Below, piece by piece: positions 8,634 to 16,524 of a stretch of 64,000 nucleotides of DNA. Position numbers and translations under genes: made by a program. Position 1 is the stretch's first letter, and every line of letters starts with the position of its first letter. Under the pieces are notes generated by a model. The model worked only from the letters and a program-made list of their open reading frames with translations, ran no database searches and had not been told where the DNA came from. The stretch spans positions 608,312-672,311 of the forward strand of contig NZ_JADLRJ010000005.1 in NCBI RefSeq assembly GCF_015477355.1. Direction: 5' to 3'. The DNA comes from Nocardia blacklockiae. GTDB taxonomy: Bacteria; Actinomycetota; Actinomycetes; Mycobacteriales; Mycobacteriaceae.

Positions 8634-9482
8634 TCAGCGACTGACCGAGCGCTGGAACTGGCGCACGGCCAGCGGCACGAACACCGCCAGGATCGCGACC
8701 ACCCAGATCAGCGTCGTCGCCACCGGGTGCTGCATCGGCCAGGCGTCCGGTGTCGGCACCGCCGGGCCGGTGTTGCCGAACAGGTCGCGGGTGGCCTGGG
8801 TGACCGCCGACACCGGATTCCACTCGGCGAACACCCGCAGCGGGGTGGGCAGCTTGTCCAGCGGCACAAAGGTATTGGCGAGGAACGTGAGCGGGAAGAT
8901 GACCATGAAGCTGGCGTTGTTGAACACCTCGGGCGCCCGCACGACCAGGCCGACCACGGCCATGATCCAGGAGATGGCGTAGGCGAACAGCAACAGCAGC
9001 ACGTAGGCCAGCACCGCGTCGAGCAGCGATCCGCGGATCCGCCAGCCGACGAGCAGGCCGGTCAGCGACATCACGACCAGGCTGACCACGTTGATCACCA
9101 CGTCGGCGGCGGTGCGGCCGATCAGCACGGCCACCGGCGCCATCGGTAGGGAGCGGAACCGGTCGATGATGCCCTTCTGCATGTCCTCGGCCAGGCTCAG
9201 GCCGGTGAACGTGGCGCCGAAGACCGACGTCTGCGCGAAGATGCCGGCGATCAGGAATTCGCGGTAGCCGCCCGGAAGGCCCGGCACCTCGATCGCCGTG
9301 CCGAAGATGTAGGCGAACAGCAGCACGAACATGATCGGCGACAGCGTCGAGAAGATCAGCACGTCGGGGACGCGCCTGATCTTGATGACGTTGCGTTTGG
9401 TGATCGTCAGGCTGTCGCTGACGACCATGGACAGGCGTTGTCCGAGCGTGGGCTGATCGGCGACCGCCGCGGCCGTGCTCAT
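8634..9482 (-). CDS. ABC transporter permease, DrrB/ABC-2 type
   Basis: 282 residues with six predicted membrane helices. The segment VLIFSTLSPIMFVLLFAYIFG begins the membrane domain, and the conserved ABC-2 stretch AEDMQKGIIDRFRSLPMAPVA (coupling region before helix 2) and the AEWNPVSAVTQATRDLF motif near the C-terminus are typical of the DrrB/OleC exporters. The start ATG overlaps the ATPase stop by 4 bp, so the pair is translationally coupled. Together they should form an exporter of lipid, drug or glycolipid; the substrate cannot be read from sequence. The open frame extends upstream only as the shadow of the ATPase. Confidence 0.9.
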   Translation of the reverse strand: MSTAAAVADQPTLGQRLSMVVSDSLTITKRNVIKIRRVPDVLIFSTLSPIMFVLLFAYIFGTAIEVPGLPGGYREFLIAGIFAQTSVFGATFTGLSLAEDMQKGIIDRFRSLPMAPVAVLIGRTAADVVINVVSLVVMSLTGLLVGWRIRGSLLDAVLAYVLLLLFAYAISWIMAVVGLVVRAPEVFNNASFMVIFPLTFLANTFVPLDKLPTPLRVFAEWNPVSAVTQATRDLFGNTGPAVPTPDAWPMQHPVATTLIWVVAILAVFVPLAVRQFQRSVSR

Positions 9483-10498
9483 CTGGCTCTTCCTTCCGTC
9501 GCGTCGACACGGCCGGCGGCGTCCTCGCCCTCGGACCGGCCGTTCCCGTTGCTCAGTTCCTCGGCCTCGTGGCCGGTCAGGGTCAGGAAGACGTCGTCGA
9601 GCGAGGGGCGCCGCAGGCCGACGTCGTGAATCTGGACCCGGTGCTCGGCCAGCCGGCCGATGGCGTCGACGAGCGCCTGCGAGCCCTCGCTGACGGGCAC
9701 GGTGATGCGCCGCAACCCAGGTTCGAGATGGATCTCGCCGACCGCGAGCGCGGCCAGGGCCTGCTGTGCGACCGCCAGGCTGTCGGCGTGGTCGACGGTC
9801 AGTTCGATGCGGTCGCCGCCGACCATGGTCTTGAGTTCGTCGGCGGTGCCGCGGGCGATGACCTTGCCGTGGTCGATGACCGCGATGGCATCGGCCAGCC
9901 GGTCCGCCTCCTCCATGTACTGCGTGGTCAGCAGCAGCGTGGTGCCGCCGGCCACCAGCTCCTCGATGACATCCCACAGATCCAGGCGGGCGCGCGGGTC
10001 CAGGCCCGTGGTCGGCTCGTCGAGGAACAGGACGGGCGGGTTGGCGACCAGGGCGCCCGCCAGATCCAGCCGGCGGCGCATACCGCCGGAATAACCCTTG
10101 ACCGGGCGGTCCGCCGCGTCGCTGAGCCGGAAGCGCTCCAGCAGCTCGCGGGCGCGGTCCTTGCTGCGCTGCACGCCCATGTGGTACAGCCGCCCGACCA
10201 TCTCCAGATTCTCGAAGCCGGTGAGATATTCGTCGACGGCCGCGTACTGGCCGGAGGCGCCGATGTGCGCGCGCAGCCGCTGCGGCTCGCGCAGGACATC
10301 GATGCCGGCGACGGTGGCGCGGCCGGCGTCCGGGATGAGCAGTGTGGTCAGCACCCGGACCGTGGTGGTCTTGCCGGCGCCGTTCGGACCGAGTAGCGCC
10401 GTGACCGTACCTTCCGGGACGGTGAGATCGAGTCCGTCGAGAGCGGTCAGCTTCCCGTACTTCTTGACCAGACCCTCGGCGATGATGGCGTCGGGCAT
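9479..10498 (-). CDS. ABC transporter ATP-binding protein, DrrA (daunorubicin resistance) family
   Basis: 339 residues. Walker A is LLGPNGAGKTTT (about residues 35-46), the signature is YSGGMRRRLDL, and Walker B is PVLFLDEPTTGLDP followed by the H-loop region. After about residue 230 there is the DrrA C-terminal extension (DUF4162-like) with RRPSLDDVFLTLTGHEAEE, typical of polyketide and antibiotic exporters. It powers the permease encoded by the next gene, whose start overlaps this stop. I chose the ATG at 10498 because the MPDAIIAEGLVKKYG start is the family norm; the upstream 28 residues lack support. It is the first gene of the pair, so the promoter should lie in 10499-10600. Confidence 0.92.
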   Translation of the reverse strand: MPDAIIAEGLVKKYGKLTALDGLDLTVPEGTVTALLGPNGAGKTTTVRVLTTLLIPDAGRATVAGIDVLREPQRLRAHIGASGQYAAVDEYLTGFENLEMVGRLYHMGVQRSKDRARELLERFRLSDAADRPVKGYSGGMRRRLDLAGALVANPPVLFLDEPTTGLDPRARLDLWDVIEELVAGGTTLLLTTQYMEEADRLADAIAVIDHGKVIARGTADELKTMVGGDRIELTVDHADSLAVAQQALAALAVGEIHLEPGLRRITVPVSEGSQALVDAIGRLAEHRVQIHDVGLRRPSLDDVFLTLTGHEAEELSNGNGRSEGEDAAGRVDATEGRAR

Positions 10499-10727
10499 GA
10501 TGCTCCTGCCGTTCGTAATGGATTGTGCAGTGACCTGAGCGACACTGAGGCCCAGTATTGCCGACGGCACCGACAAGTTCATTCGATTAAGACCGTGCCC
10601 CCTGCACCGGCACGCGGTCCGGCCCGTGGCCGGACGGCAGAGGCCGCATCCCGGGAATCCGGCGGTGCTCGGGGGTGCCGGCGGGATGCGGCCGATTAGA
10701 TCGTCGCCCAGGCGCCGCCGCGGATCG

Positions 10728-10745
10728 CGAGTAGTGCACTACTCG
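10728..10745. promoter_or_regulatory. 18-bp perfect palindrome, operator candidate
   Basis: The sequence CGAGTAGTGCACTACTCG is a perfect inverted repeat with no spacer, in the intergenic region 230 bp upstream of the ABC exporter start. It has the size and symmetry of a dimeric repressor site. No regulator gene is adjacent, so the protein that might bind it is unknown. Confidence 0.45.
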
Positions 10746-11071
10746 TTCCGCCCGCGGCGCGGATACTCACTCCGGTTCGACGCCTTCCGCATGACACGCC
10801 GGGAATCCCGGCAATCCGGAACGTCGCCCCCTAATCGGGCGGGTACGGCGGTGCCGGACGCCGGGCGGAGCGCCCGATCCGATGGTTTCACAGCCGCTTC
10901 CCAGCTCGCGTAACACGTTGTCCCGCAAGCTTTTCGGACCCATCCGGGGAGCACGCGACAGCTACCGCGCGACCTACCCGAACGACCCCGCACCCCCACC
11001 GGGCAAAAACTTTCCGAAAGTGGCAGCCCTCATACACACACAATCACGGATCGTCGCGTAGGATCGTTCAC

Positions 11072-11140
11072 GTCGGCCCCTCCCCCCCGGGCCGACCCTA
11101 CGCGGGCCTCGGCTAACTCCCCCCCTTCGCCGAGGCCCGC
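11072..11140 (-). terminator. Two tandem hairpins downstream of the adenylate cyclase gene
   Basis: The first hairpin has 8-bp perfect arms (GTCGGCCC at 11072-11079, GGGCCGAC at 11089-11096). The second has 12-bp perfect arms (GCGGGCCTCGGC at 11102-11113, GCCGAGGCCCGC at 11129-11140). They lie 32-100 bp beyond the cyclase stop on its own strand and should act as a terminator. There is no U tract, as is common in actinobacteria; each loop is instead filled with pyrimidines on the + strand. Confidence 0.6.
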
Positions 11141-11171
11141 TCCTAATTTCCGAGGTGGTTTCGCGGTCGGA

Positions 11172-12173
11172 TCAGGCCCGCCGCAGCACATGCGATCGCA
11201 GCCGATTGATGCCGCGCACCCGCACGCTGCGCAGGTGCCGCAGCGCGAAACCCGGCTCACCGCTCAGCTGCGCGGCCGCCCCGTCGTCGATGAGAACGGT
11301 GCCCGGGCGCGCCACACCGGTCAGCCGGGCCGCGGTGTTCACCACCGATCCGTACAGGTCGCCGAAGCGTTGCAGCACCTCGCCGTAGGCCAGCCCGACC
11401 CGCAGGTCCGGCGTGGTGCCCGCGGACAGCGTCGCCTCCTGGACGGCCAGCGCGATGCGCGCGCCCACCACGGCCGACTCCGCCGCGAACATCACCTCGT
11501 CGCCGACGTTCTTGATCACCCAGCCGCCGTGCGCGGTGATCGCGTCGGTGGTGATCGTCTCGAACGACTCCAGCAGCCGCGTCAGCTCATCGGGATCGAG
11601 GTGCCTGGTCAGCCGGGTGTAACCGACCATGTCGGCGAATCCCACGGCCAGTTCGCGCAGCGTGTCGCCGCCGCCCGCGCCGTCCAGCGACCGGGCCAGC
11701 GCCGCGGCCAGATGCCGCCGCCAGGCGTAGGCCTGCAACTGTTGCAGCGTCGACACGACCTCCTCGGTCGCCTCCTGCGCGACGGCGACCTCGTCGGCGT
11801 CCGGGTCGGCCGCGGTGATGGCCCGGATCCGGTCCACGATCTCCTCCGCGACCAGATCGACCTGCCACTCCGCCAGCCGCGCCATGGACTGGCCCAGCGT
11901 GCGCGCGGCCCCCGACTGCTGCCGCAGATCGGTCGCGGTCAGGGCGGCCAGGCTCTGAAAGTTGTTGACCGCCTCCACATCCGCGTCGGTGTATTCGATC
12001 GCGTCGTCGTCCGGATTGGCGGGGAAGCCGAGCGAGATCCACAGCCGGCGCGTCAACTCCGGCGGCACCCCGGACTGCCGCGAGACGTCCTCGCGGGTGT
12101 ACCGGCGCGGCCCGTCCAGCAGATACGGCTCGACGACCGACTGCACCAGTTTCGACAAGTCCGCGGAGGCCAT
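11172..12173 (-). CDS. Class III adenylate/guanylate cyclase with N-terminal regulatory domain (Rv1264-like)
   Basis: 333 residues. The N-terminal about 150 residues are helical and resemble the autoinhibitory, pH-responsive domain of mycobacterial Rv1264-type cyclases (YTREDVSRQSGVPPELTRRLW, then QSMARLAEWQVDLVAEEI). The catalytic domain starts at about residue 163 with VGFADMVGYTRLTRHL (first metal-binding Asp), then VIKNVGDEVMFAAES (second Asp) and GDLYGSVVNTAARLTGVARPG (transition-state Asn/Arg region). It converts ATP to cAMP in the cytoplasm as a homodimer. The N-terminus has an MerR/HTH-like look, but no DNA-binding role is claimed. Transcribed alone. Confidence 0.9.
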   Translation of the reverse strand: MASADLSKLVQSVVEPYLLDGPRRYTREDVSRQSGVPPELTRRLWISLGFPANPDDDAIEYTDADVEAVNNFQSLAALTATDLRQQSGAARTLGQSMARLAEWQVDLVAEEIVDRIRAITAADPDADEVAVAQEATEEVVSTLQQLQAYAWRRHLAAALARSLDGAGGGDTLRELAVGFADMVGYTRLTRHLDPDELTRLLESFETITTDAITAHGGWVIKNVGDEVMFAAESAVVGARIALAVQEATLSAGTTPDLRVGLAYGEVLQRFGDLYGSVVNTAARLTGVARPGTVLIDDGAAAQLSGEPGFALRHLRSVRVRGINRLRSHVLRRA

Positions 12174-12315
12174 GTCTCGACCTTACGGGGCCGCTCGGAC
12201 ACGCACGACCGCCGTAGTGACGAGTCACAGCCGAGCCGCCCGGCGCAGACGCTCGCGAATGTTCGCGCGCTCCTCGGCCATGTTCCGTCCAGCCGATCGA
12301 CGATGTACTCGAACC

Positions 12316-13167
12316 ATGACGAATTCGAACAACACAATCCTGGTTCTCGGCGGCACCGGCAAGACAGGCAGTCGCGTGGCCGCGCAGCTGCGGGCGCGGG
12401 ATATTCCGGTCCGGCTCGGATCACGTTCGGCGCAACCGCCTTTCGACTGGAACGACCGCGACACCTGGGCGGCGGCGCTCGACGGCGTGGCCGCCGTGTA
12501 CATCGCCTACCAGCCGGATCTCGCCGCGCCCGGCGCCCCGGAGGCCATCCACGCGCTGTCCGCCGCCGCCCGCCGCCACGGCGTGCGGCGGGTGGTGCTG
12601 CTGTCCGGACGCGGCGAACCCGAGGCGGCCGAGTGCGAGCGGATCGTGCTGGAGTCCGGGTTGGCGGCGACGATTCTGCGGTGCAGCTGGTTCGCGCAGA
12701 ACTTCAGCGAGGGCGGCTTCGCCGACTTCGTCCTGGCCGGGGAGGTGGCGCTGCCCGCCGGTGCGGTGCCCGAACCGTTCATCGACGCCGAGGACATCGC
12801 GGCGGCGGCCGTCGCCGCGCTCACCGACGACCGGCACATCGGCGCGACCTACGAACTGACCGGCCCCCGGGCGCTGACCTTCGGCGAGGCGGTCGCCGAG
12901 ATCGCCCGCGCGACCGGCCGGGACATCGCCTACGTCCCGATCGGCCGCGCCGACTTCGTCGCCGCCCTCACCGGCTACCAGGTGCCCGCGGAGGAGATCA
13001 GCCTGCTCGACTACCTGTTCGGCACCGTGCTGGACGGCCGCAACTCGGCGACCACGGACGGGGTGCGGCAACTCCTCGGCCGCGCGCCGCGGGATTTCGC
13101 CGACTACGCCCGCGCCACCGCCGCCACCGGCGCGTGGGCGGTGCCGGACCACTCCGGCACCGCCTGA
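12316..13167 (+). CDS. NmrA/NAD(P)-binding (SDR-type atypical) epimerase or oxidoreductase
   Basis: 283 residues with an N-terminal Rossmann motif (ILVLGGTGKTGSRVAAQL), the VVLLSGRGEPEAAECERIV segment and ILRCSWFAQNFSEG that mark the NmrA/ergot-alkaloid-biosynthesis-like family. Such proteins act as NAD(P)-dependent reductases or redox sensors. It is the first gene of a block with a SnoaL-fold protein and an ECF41 sigma factor; ECF41 operons characteristically encode a COE protein (carboxymuconolactone decarboxylase, oxidoreductase or epimerase), and this gene fits that role. The start at 12316 is chosen because MTNSNNTILVLGGTG is the normal family start; the much longer open frame upstream is the cyclase shadow. 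A GTGAC/GTCAC dyad lies at 12217-12228. Confidence 0.85.
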   Translation: MTNSNNTILVLGGTGKTGSRVAAQLRARDIPVRLGSRSAQPPFDWNDRDTWAAALDGVAAVYIAYQPDLAAPGAPEAIHALSAAARRHGVRRVVLLSGRGEPEAAECERIVLESGLAATILRCSWFAQNFSEGGFADFVLAGEVALPAGAVPEPFIDAEDIAAAAVAALTDDRHIGATYELTGPRALTFGEAVAEIARATGRDIAYVPIGRADFVAALTGYQVPAEEISLLDYLFGTVLDGRNSATTDGVRQLLGRAPRDFADYARATAATGAWAVPDHSGTA

Positions 13168-13187
13168 GACACCGGAAACGCTGCGGC

Positions 13188-13595
13188 TCAGAACATTCCG
13201 TGCGGATGGGGCAGCCGGTCGGGCACCGGCTGCACCACGTCCCAGTGCTCGGCGATCAGCCCGTCCCGCACGCGCAGCAGGTCGACCGCCGCGGTCTCGG
13301 CGTCGCCCGACAGCAGCCGGATGTGTACGGCGACAAGGTCTTCGTCCGCCACCACGCGCACCACCTCCTGCGTCGCCGTCGCCAGCGCCCGCCCGGCCGG
13401 GGTGCCGAAGAAGTCTCGGAACGCCTGCTTGCCGGTACTTTTCGCCGGGTCGTGCGGCACGCGCGGATTGTGCGTCACGAAGTCCTCGTGCACGAGCGCG
13501 AAGGCGCCGTCCAGGTCGCCGGCGGCGAGGCGGCGGTAGAGCTGCCCCACCACGTGCCGGTTGGCCTCGGCGCGGGAGATGCGGTCGACGGTCAT
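13188..13595 (-). CDS. SnoaL-like/ketosteroid isomerase-fold protein
   Basis: 135 residues of the SnoaL-like (NTF2-fold) family. The sequence has the N-terminal helix VVGQLYRRLAAGDLDGAFALVHEDFVTHNP and the DLLRVRDGLIAEHWDVVQPVP strand pair seen in polyketide-cyclase-like proteins. The fold often binds small hydrophobic substrates; the specific reaction is unknown. It is divergent from the ECF41 sigma gene across a 102-bp region containing mirrored promoter-like elements, so it is probably a target of that sigma factor. The sigma factor itself carries a C-terminal SnoaL-like domain, which makes the pairing noteworthy. An AGAGGAC motif about 9 nt upstream supports the ATG at 13595. Confidence 0.82.
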   Translation of the reverse strand: MTVDRISRAEANRHVVGQLYRRLAAGDLDGAFALVHEDFVTHNPRVPHDPAKSTGKQAFRDFFGTPAGRALATATQEVVRVVADEDLVAVHIRLLSGDAETAAVDLLRVRDGLIAEHWDVVQPVPDRLPHPHGMF

Positions 13596-13632
13596 GGGAA
13601 TCGGGTCCTCTCCGTTCGGGTTACGCCAGGCA

Positions 13633-13688
13633 GACGAATCCCGGGGCATCGGCGTCACGCGCGTGACGCGCCGGGGATCGGAAACGTC
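13633..13688. promoter_or_regulatory. Divergent mirrored ECF-type promoter candidates around an 18-bp palindrome
   Basis: A perfect palindrome (GCGTCACGCGCGTGACGC, 13652-13669) sits between the divergent SnoaL and sigma genes. On the + strand GTGACG (13663-13668) is followed after exactly 16 bp by CGTC (13685-13688), 10 bp before the sigma start. On the - strand GTGACG (complement of 13653-13658) is followed after exactly 16 bp by CGTC (complement of 13633-13636). The two arrangements are mirror images sharing one palindrome, which fits autoregulated divergent ECF promoters with a CGTC -10 box. Confidence 0.6.
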
Positions 13689-13697
13689 GATACGGAT

Positions 13698-14543
13698 ATG
13701 AGCGTGGAATTCGAACACCACCGCAGCGAGCTGTTCGCGGCGGCCTACCGCATGCTGGGCAGCCGCGCCGACGCCGAGGACGTGCTGCAGGAGGCGTGGC
13801 TGCGCTGGCGCGAGGTCGACCACGACACCGTGACGCAGCCGCGCGCCTACCTGTTCCGGCTGGTCTCCCACCTGGCCATCGATCAGCTGCGCAAGGCGAA
13901 GACCCGGCGCGAGACCTACCTCGGGCCGTGGCTGCCCGAGCCTCTGCTCACCGGACCGGAGACGAACGGCGAACTGGCCGAATCGGTTTCGATGGCGCTG
14001 CTGGTGGTGCTGGAGGCGCTGGACCCCGCCGAACGCGTCGTCTTCGTGCTGCACGAGGTGTTCGGTTTCGCGCACGCCGAGATCGCCGCGCTGCTCGACC
14101 GCACCGAGCGGGCCACCCGCCAACTCGGCTACCGGGCCCGCCGGCACGTCGAGGCCCGGCGGCCGCGGTACCGGCCCAGCCCGCACGAGCACCGTGAACT
14201 CACCGACCGTTTCCTGACCGCCGCGGCCGGCGGCGATCTCACCGCGCTGACCCGGCTGCTCGCCCCGGACGTGGTCTTCTGCGCCGACGCCGACGGCCGC
14301 TCGGAGACACCGCGCGAGTCGTTGTCCGGCCTGAATACCGTTGCGGGCTACCTGTGTTCGGTCACCTGGGCCTGGCCCGCGGGACTGCGGCGGCGGACCA
14401 TCTCGATCAACGGCGGCCCGGGCGCGGTGCTGCTGACCGACGCCGGGATCTACGCGGTGCTGTCGCTGGACGTCGACGCCGACGACCGGATTCGCGCGAT
14501 CCGGCTGATCCTCAATCCCGACAAGCTGACTGCCGTCGGGTAG
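13698..14543 (+). CDS. ECF41-type RNA polymerase sigma factor with C-terminal SnoaL-like domain
   Basis: 281 residues. Region 2 is RSELFAAAYRMLGSRADAED with VLQEAWLRWREV, region 4 is LDPAERVVFVLHEVFGFAHA plus EIAALLDRTERATRQLGYRA. The linker carries GPWLPEPL, a hallmark of ECF41 (SigJ-like) factors, and the C-terminal about 110 residues form an NTF2/SnoaL-like domain ending in the NPDKL motif that controls activity in this group. ECF41 factors lack a separate anti-sigma; the fused domain does that job. It starts at ATG 13698; the immense upstream open frame is a shadow. The adjacent SnoaL and NmrA genes are likely targets. Confidence 0.93.
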   Translation: MSVEFEHHRSELFAAAYRMLGSRADAEDVLQEAWLRWREVDHDTVTQPRAYLFRLVSHLAIDQLRKAKTRRETYLGPWLPEPLLTGPETNGELAESVSMALLVVLEALDPAERVVFVLHEVFGFAHAEIAALLDRTERATRQLGYRARRHVEARRPRYRPSPHEHRELTDRFLTAAAGGDLTALTRLLAPDVVFCADADGRSETPRESLSGLNTVAGYLCSVTWAWPAGLRRRTISINGGPGAVLLTDAGIYAVLSLDVDADDRIRAIRLILNPDKLTAVG

Positions 14544-14558
14544 CACCTGGCACCATAT

Positions 14559-14575
14559 CGGTACATTGTGTACCG
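14559..14575. promoter_or_regulatory. 17-bp operator-like dyad just before the VOC gene
   Basis: CGGTACA (14559-14565) and TGTACCG (14569-14575) form a perfect inverted repeat around a 3-bp centre. It ends 8 bp before the ATG at 14584, where a bound repressor would block initiation or the ribosome site. The TetR-family gene two places down the same operon is the obvious candidate to bind it. Confidence 0.65.
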
Positions 14576-14583
14576 TTAAGAAC

Positions 14584-15009
14584 ATGACAACCGCAACGGC
14601 GCACTGGCCGACCGGACTCGCCGTGGCCCAGGTGCGCGTGGCCCGGCCGACCGACAAACTCGCCGAGGTCGAGGCGTTCTACAGCGAGGTCCTCGGGCTG
14701 CCCGTGCTGTACCGCTTCGAGCGGCACGCCGGCTACGACGGCGTGATGCTCGGACTGCCGGGCACGCGGTATCACCTGGAATTCACCTCGCACGTGGACG
14801 GCAGCCCGTGCCCCGCGCCGACCGCGGACAATCTGCTCGTCCTCTACTTCCAAGGCGACGCGCAGATGTACGAGGCGGTCGAGCGGCTGGCCGCGGCCGG
14901 GCACGAACCGGTCGAGGCGGAGAACCCGTACTGGGCCGGCGTCGGCGCGCTGACCTTCGAGGACCCGGACGGCTGGCGGGTCGTGCTGGTACCGCGCCCG
15001 GTCTTCTAG
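14584..15009 (+). CDS. VOC (glyoxalase/bleomycin-resistance fold) family protein
   Basis: 141 residues. The paired beta-alpha-beta-beta-beta units are visible: VAQVRVARPTDKLAEVEAFY followed by LGLPVLYRF in the first half, and GVGALTFEDPDGWRVVLVP in the second, with a Glu metal ligand in RYHLEFTSH. Members are metal-dependent dioxygenases, glyoxalases or drug-binding proteins; the substrate here is unknown. It is the first gene of an operon with a TetR regulator (9-bp gap) and a transglutaminase-like protein. The start at ATG 14584 is preferred over an upstream codon at 14566 because the operator lies across that region. Confidence 0.85.
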   Translation: MTTATAHWPTGLAVAQVRVARPTDKLAEVEAFYSEVLGLPVLYRFERHAGYDGVMLGLPGTRYHLEFTSHVDGSPCPAPTADNLLVLYFQGDAQMYEAVERLAAAGHEPVEAENPYWAGVGALTFEDPDGWRVVLVPRPVF

Positions 15010-15018
15010 AGTCGGCGC

Positions 15019-15627
15019 ATGGTTCGCACCCGTGACGCCCGGCTCGACGACGCGATCCTCACGGCCGCCGTCGACGTGCTGAGCGAGGTCGGGTATCAGC
15101 GGCTCACCATGGGCGCGGTGGCGGCCGCGGCCGGCGTGCACCGGCCCGCCGTCTACCGGCGCTGGCCGTCGAAACGACACCTGGTCGTCGACGCGGTGGC
15201 CGACCGCCTGGGCGTGACACCGACCCCCGACACCGGTGACCTGCGCCGCGATCTCGTCGCGGGCATGACGACGCTGGTCCGCGCGCTGTCCGGGACCACA
15301 CTCGGGCGCGCGCTGCCCGCCCTGGTGGCCGACCTGGCGTCGGATGCCGAACTGGCCGCGGACTTCCGGCGTCGCGTGTTCGATCCGCGCCGCGAAACCA
15401 CCGCCGCGGCACTACGTTCCGCGATCGAGCGAGGCGAGATCGATCCCGGTGTCGACCTGGATTTCGTCCTCGACGCGCTGGCCGCTCCCCTGTACTACCG
15501 CGTCCTGTTCGGCCACCTGCCGCTCACCGATCGGCTCGCCGAGCAGACCGTCGACACCGTGCTGAACAAGATATGGACACGCCCGCCGGTCGCCGCCCAC
15601 ACGGCGGCGCGGCCGGGACCACAATAG
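15019..15627 (+). CDS. TetR/AcrR family transcriptional regulator
   Basis: 202 residues with a TetR N-terminal helix-turn-helix: AILTAAVDVLSEVGYQRLTM then GAVAAAAGVHRPAVYRRWPS and KRHLVVDAVADR. The C-terminal ligand domain (TLVRALSGTTLGRALPALVA, VLDALAAPLYYRVLFGHLPL) resembles the TetR_C_11/16 group. It starts 9 bp after the VOC gene stop and ends 4 bp before the transglutaminase start, so it sits inside an operon it probably controls through the GGTACA/TGTACC dyad at 14559-14575. Confidence 0.93.
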   Translation: MVRTRDARLDDAILTAAVDVLSEVGYQRLTMGAVAAAAGVHRPAVYRRWPSKRHLVVDAVADRLGVTPTPDTGDLRRDLVAGMTTLVRALSGTTLGRALPALVADLASDAELAADFRRRVFDPRRETTAAALRSAIERGEIDPGVDLDFVLDALAAPLYYRVLFGHLPLTDRLAEQTVDTVLNKIWTRPPVAAHTAARPGPQ

Positions 15628-15631
15628 GAAG

Positions 15632-16432
15632 ATGAAACGCGACGTCTCGGCTCGCCTGGACGTCGCAGTCCACGCACCGACCGTGCTGGAATTCCAGCTC
15701 GCCGTCGCGCGGCAGCCGGGCGTCGAGGTGCACGAAGCACTCGAGTTCACCCTCGACGGCGCGCGGCTGCCCGCGCGCGAGGTGACCGGGTCGCACGGCA
15801 CCCGCATCCACGTATTCGACTGCCCCGCAGGCACTCTGCGCGCCCGCTACCGCGCGACGATACTGGGCTGCGCATACCCCGAGCCCGCCACGGACTACGA
15901 CCGCGCGCTGTACCTGCGCCCCAGCCGATTCGCCGAATCCGATCGGCTGCTCGGCTACGCCGCCACCGAATTCGGTTACGCCACCGGCGATCCCGACTTC
16001 CCGGCGCGGATCTCCGACTGGGTCGCCCGCCGGGTGCGCTACGCCGCGGGCGGCGATCCCGGCGACGGTGCGGTGGCGACCCTGCTGTCCGGCACCGGGG
16101 TGTGCCGCGACTACGCGCATCTCCTGGTGGCGTTGCTGCGAGCGACCGGCGTGCCGGCCCGGGTGGCGTCGGTGTACGCGCCGGGCTGCACGCCGATGGA
16201 CTTCCATTGCGTCGCAGAGGCTTACACGCACGGCGGCTGGCGGGCGTTCGACCCGTCCCGGCTCGCGCCGCGCACCGGCCTGGTCCGCATCGCGACCGGA
16301 CGCGACGCCTCCGACATCGCCTTCCTCGACAATCACGGCGGCGCCGTCACCATCACGGAGCTGTCGGTGGACGCTCGCGCGGACGGCCCGCTTCCCCTCG
16401 ACGACTTCGCCCGGCCGGTCTCGATCACCTGA
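15632..16432 (+). CDS. Transglutaminase-like (cysteine protease-like) domain protein
   Basis: 266 residues. The N-terminal about 90 residues form the beta-rich transglut_N-like domain. The core has the catalytic Cys in GTGVCRDYAHLLVALLRATG, the His in MDFHCVAEAY and the Asp in WRAFDPSRL, the full triad of bacterial transglutaminase-like proteases. Such proteins hydrolyse or modify peptides or amides. It begins 4 bp after the TetR gene, so it is the last gene of that operon. Its stop is 13 bp from the 3' end of the convergent tRNA-Ala gene. Confidence 0.9.
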   Translation: MKRDVSARLDVAVHAPTVLEFQLAVARQPGVEVHEALEFTLDGARLPAREVTGSHGTRIHVFDCPAGTLRARYRATILGCAYPEPATDYDRALYLRPSRFAESDRLLGYAATEFGYATGDPDFPARISDWVARRVRYAAGGDPGDGAVATLLSGTGVCRDYAHLLVALLRATGVPARVASVYAPGCTPMDFHCVAEAYTHGGWRAFDPSRLAPRTGLVRIATGRDASDIAFLDNHGGAVTITELSVDARADGPLPLDDFARPVSIT

Positions 16433-16444
16433 ACCGGGCGGCGG

Positions 16445-16517
16445 TGGAGCCTAGGGGAATCGAACCCCTAACCCCTGCCTTGCAAAGGCAGTGCTCTGCC
16501 AATTGAGCTAAGGCCCC
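16445..16517 (-). tRNA. tRNA-Ala (anticodon UGC), copy 1
   Basis: A 73-nt cloverleaf on the minus strand. The acceptor GGGGCCT pairs with AGGCTCC, the anticodon arm is CTGCC-TTTGCAA-GGCAG (anticodon TGC), and the T arm is GGGG-TTCGATT-CCCC. The 3' CCA is not fully encoded. It is identical to the copy at 26694-26766. It differs from copy 2 only in one compensated acceptor pair. Confidence 0.97.
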
Positions 16518-16524
16518 GGACGAC

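Larger units (their letters stand above)
10499..11171. other. Intergenic region of 673 bp, no convincing gene
   Basis: No open frame here has coding character; the 95-aa and 86-aa frames lie on opposite strands over the same bases. The stretch should contain the promoter of the ABC exporter near its left end. It also holds a perfect 18-bp palindrome at 10728-10745 and two hairpins near its right end, downstream of the cyclase gene (listed separately). The rest shows nothing I can name. Confidence 0.6.

Noticed and set aside
10626-10999. 95-aa and 86-aa frames between the ABC exporter and the cyclase
   Set aside because: Opposite strands over the same bases, no ribosome site, Arg/Pro-rich composition.
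11190-13697. Upstream two-thirds of a 1117-aa plus-strand frame containing the ECF41 gene
   Set aside because: The upstream part runs antisense to the cyclase and is out of frame with NmrA; only the part from 13698 is coding.
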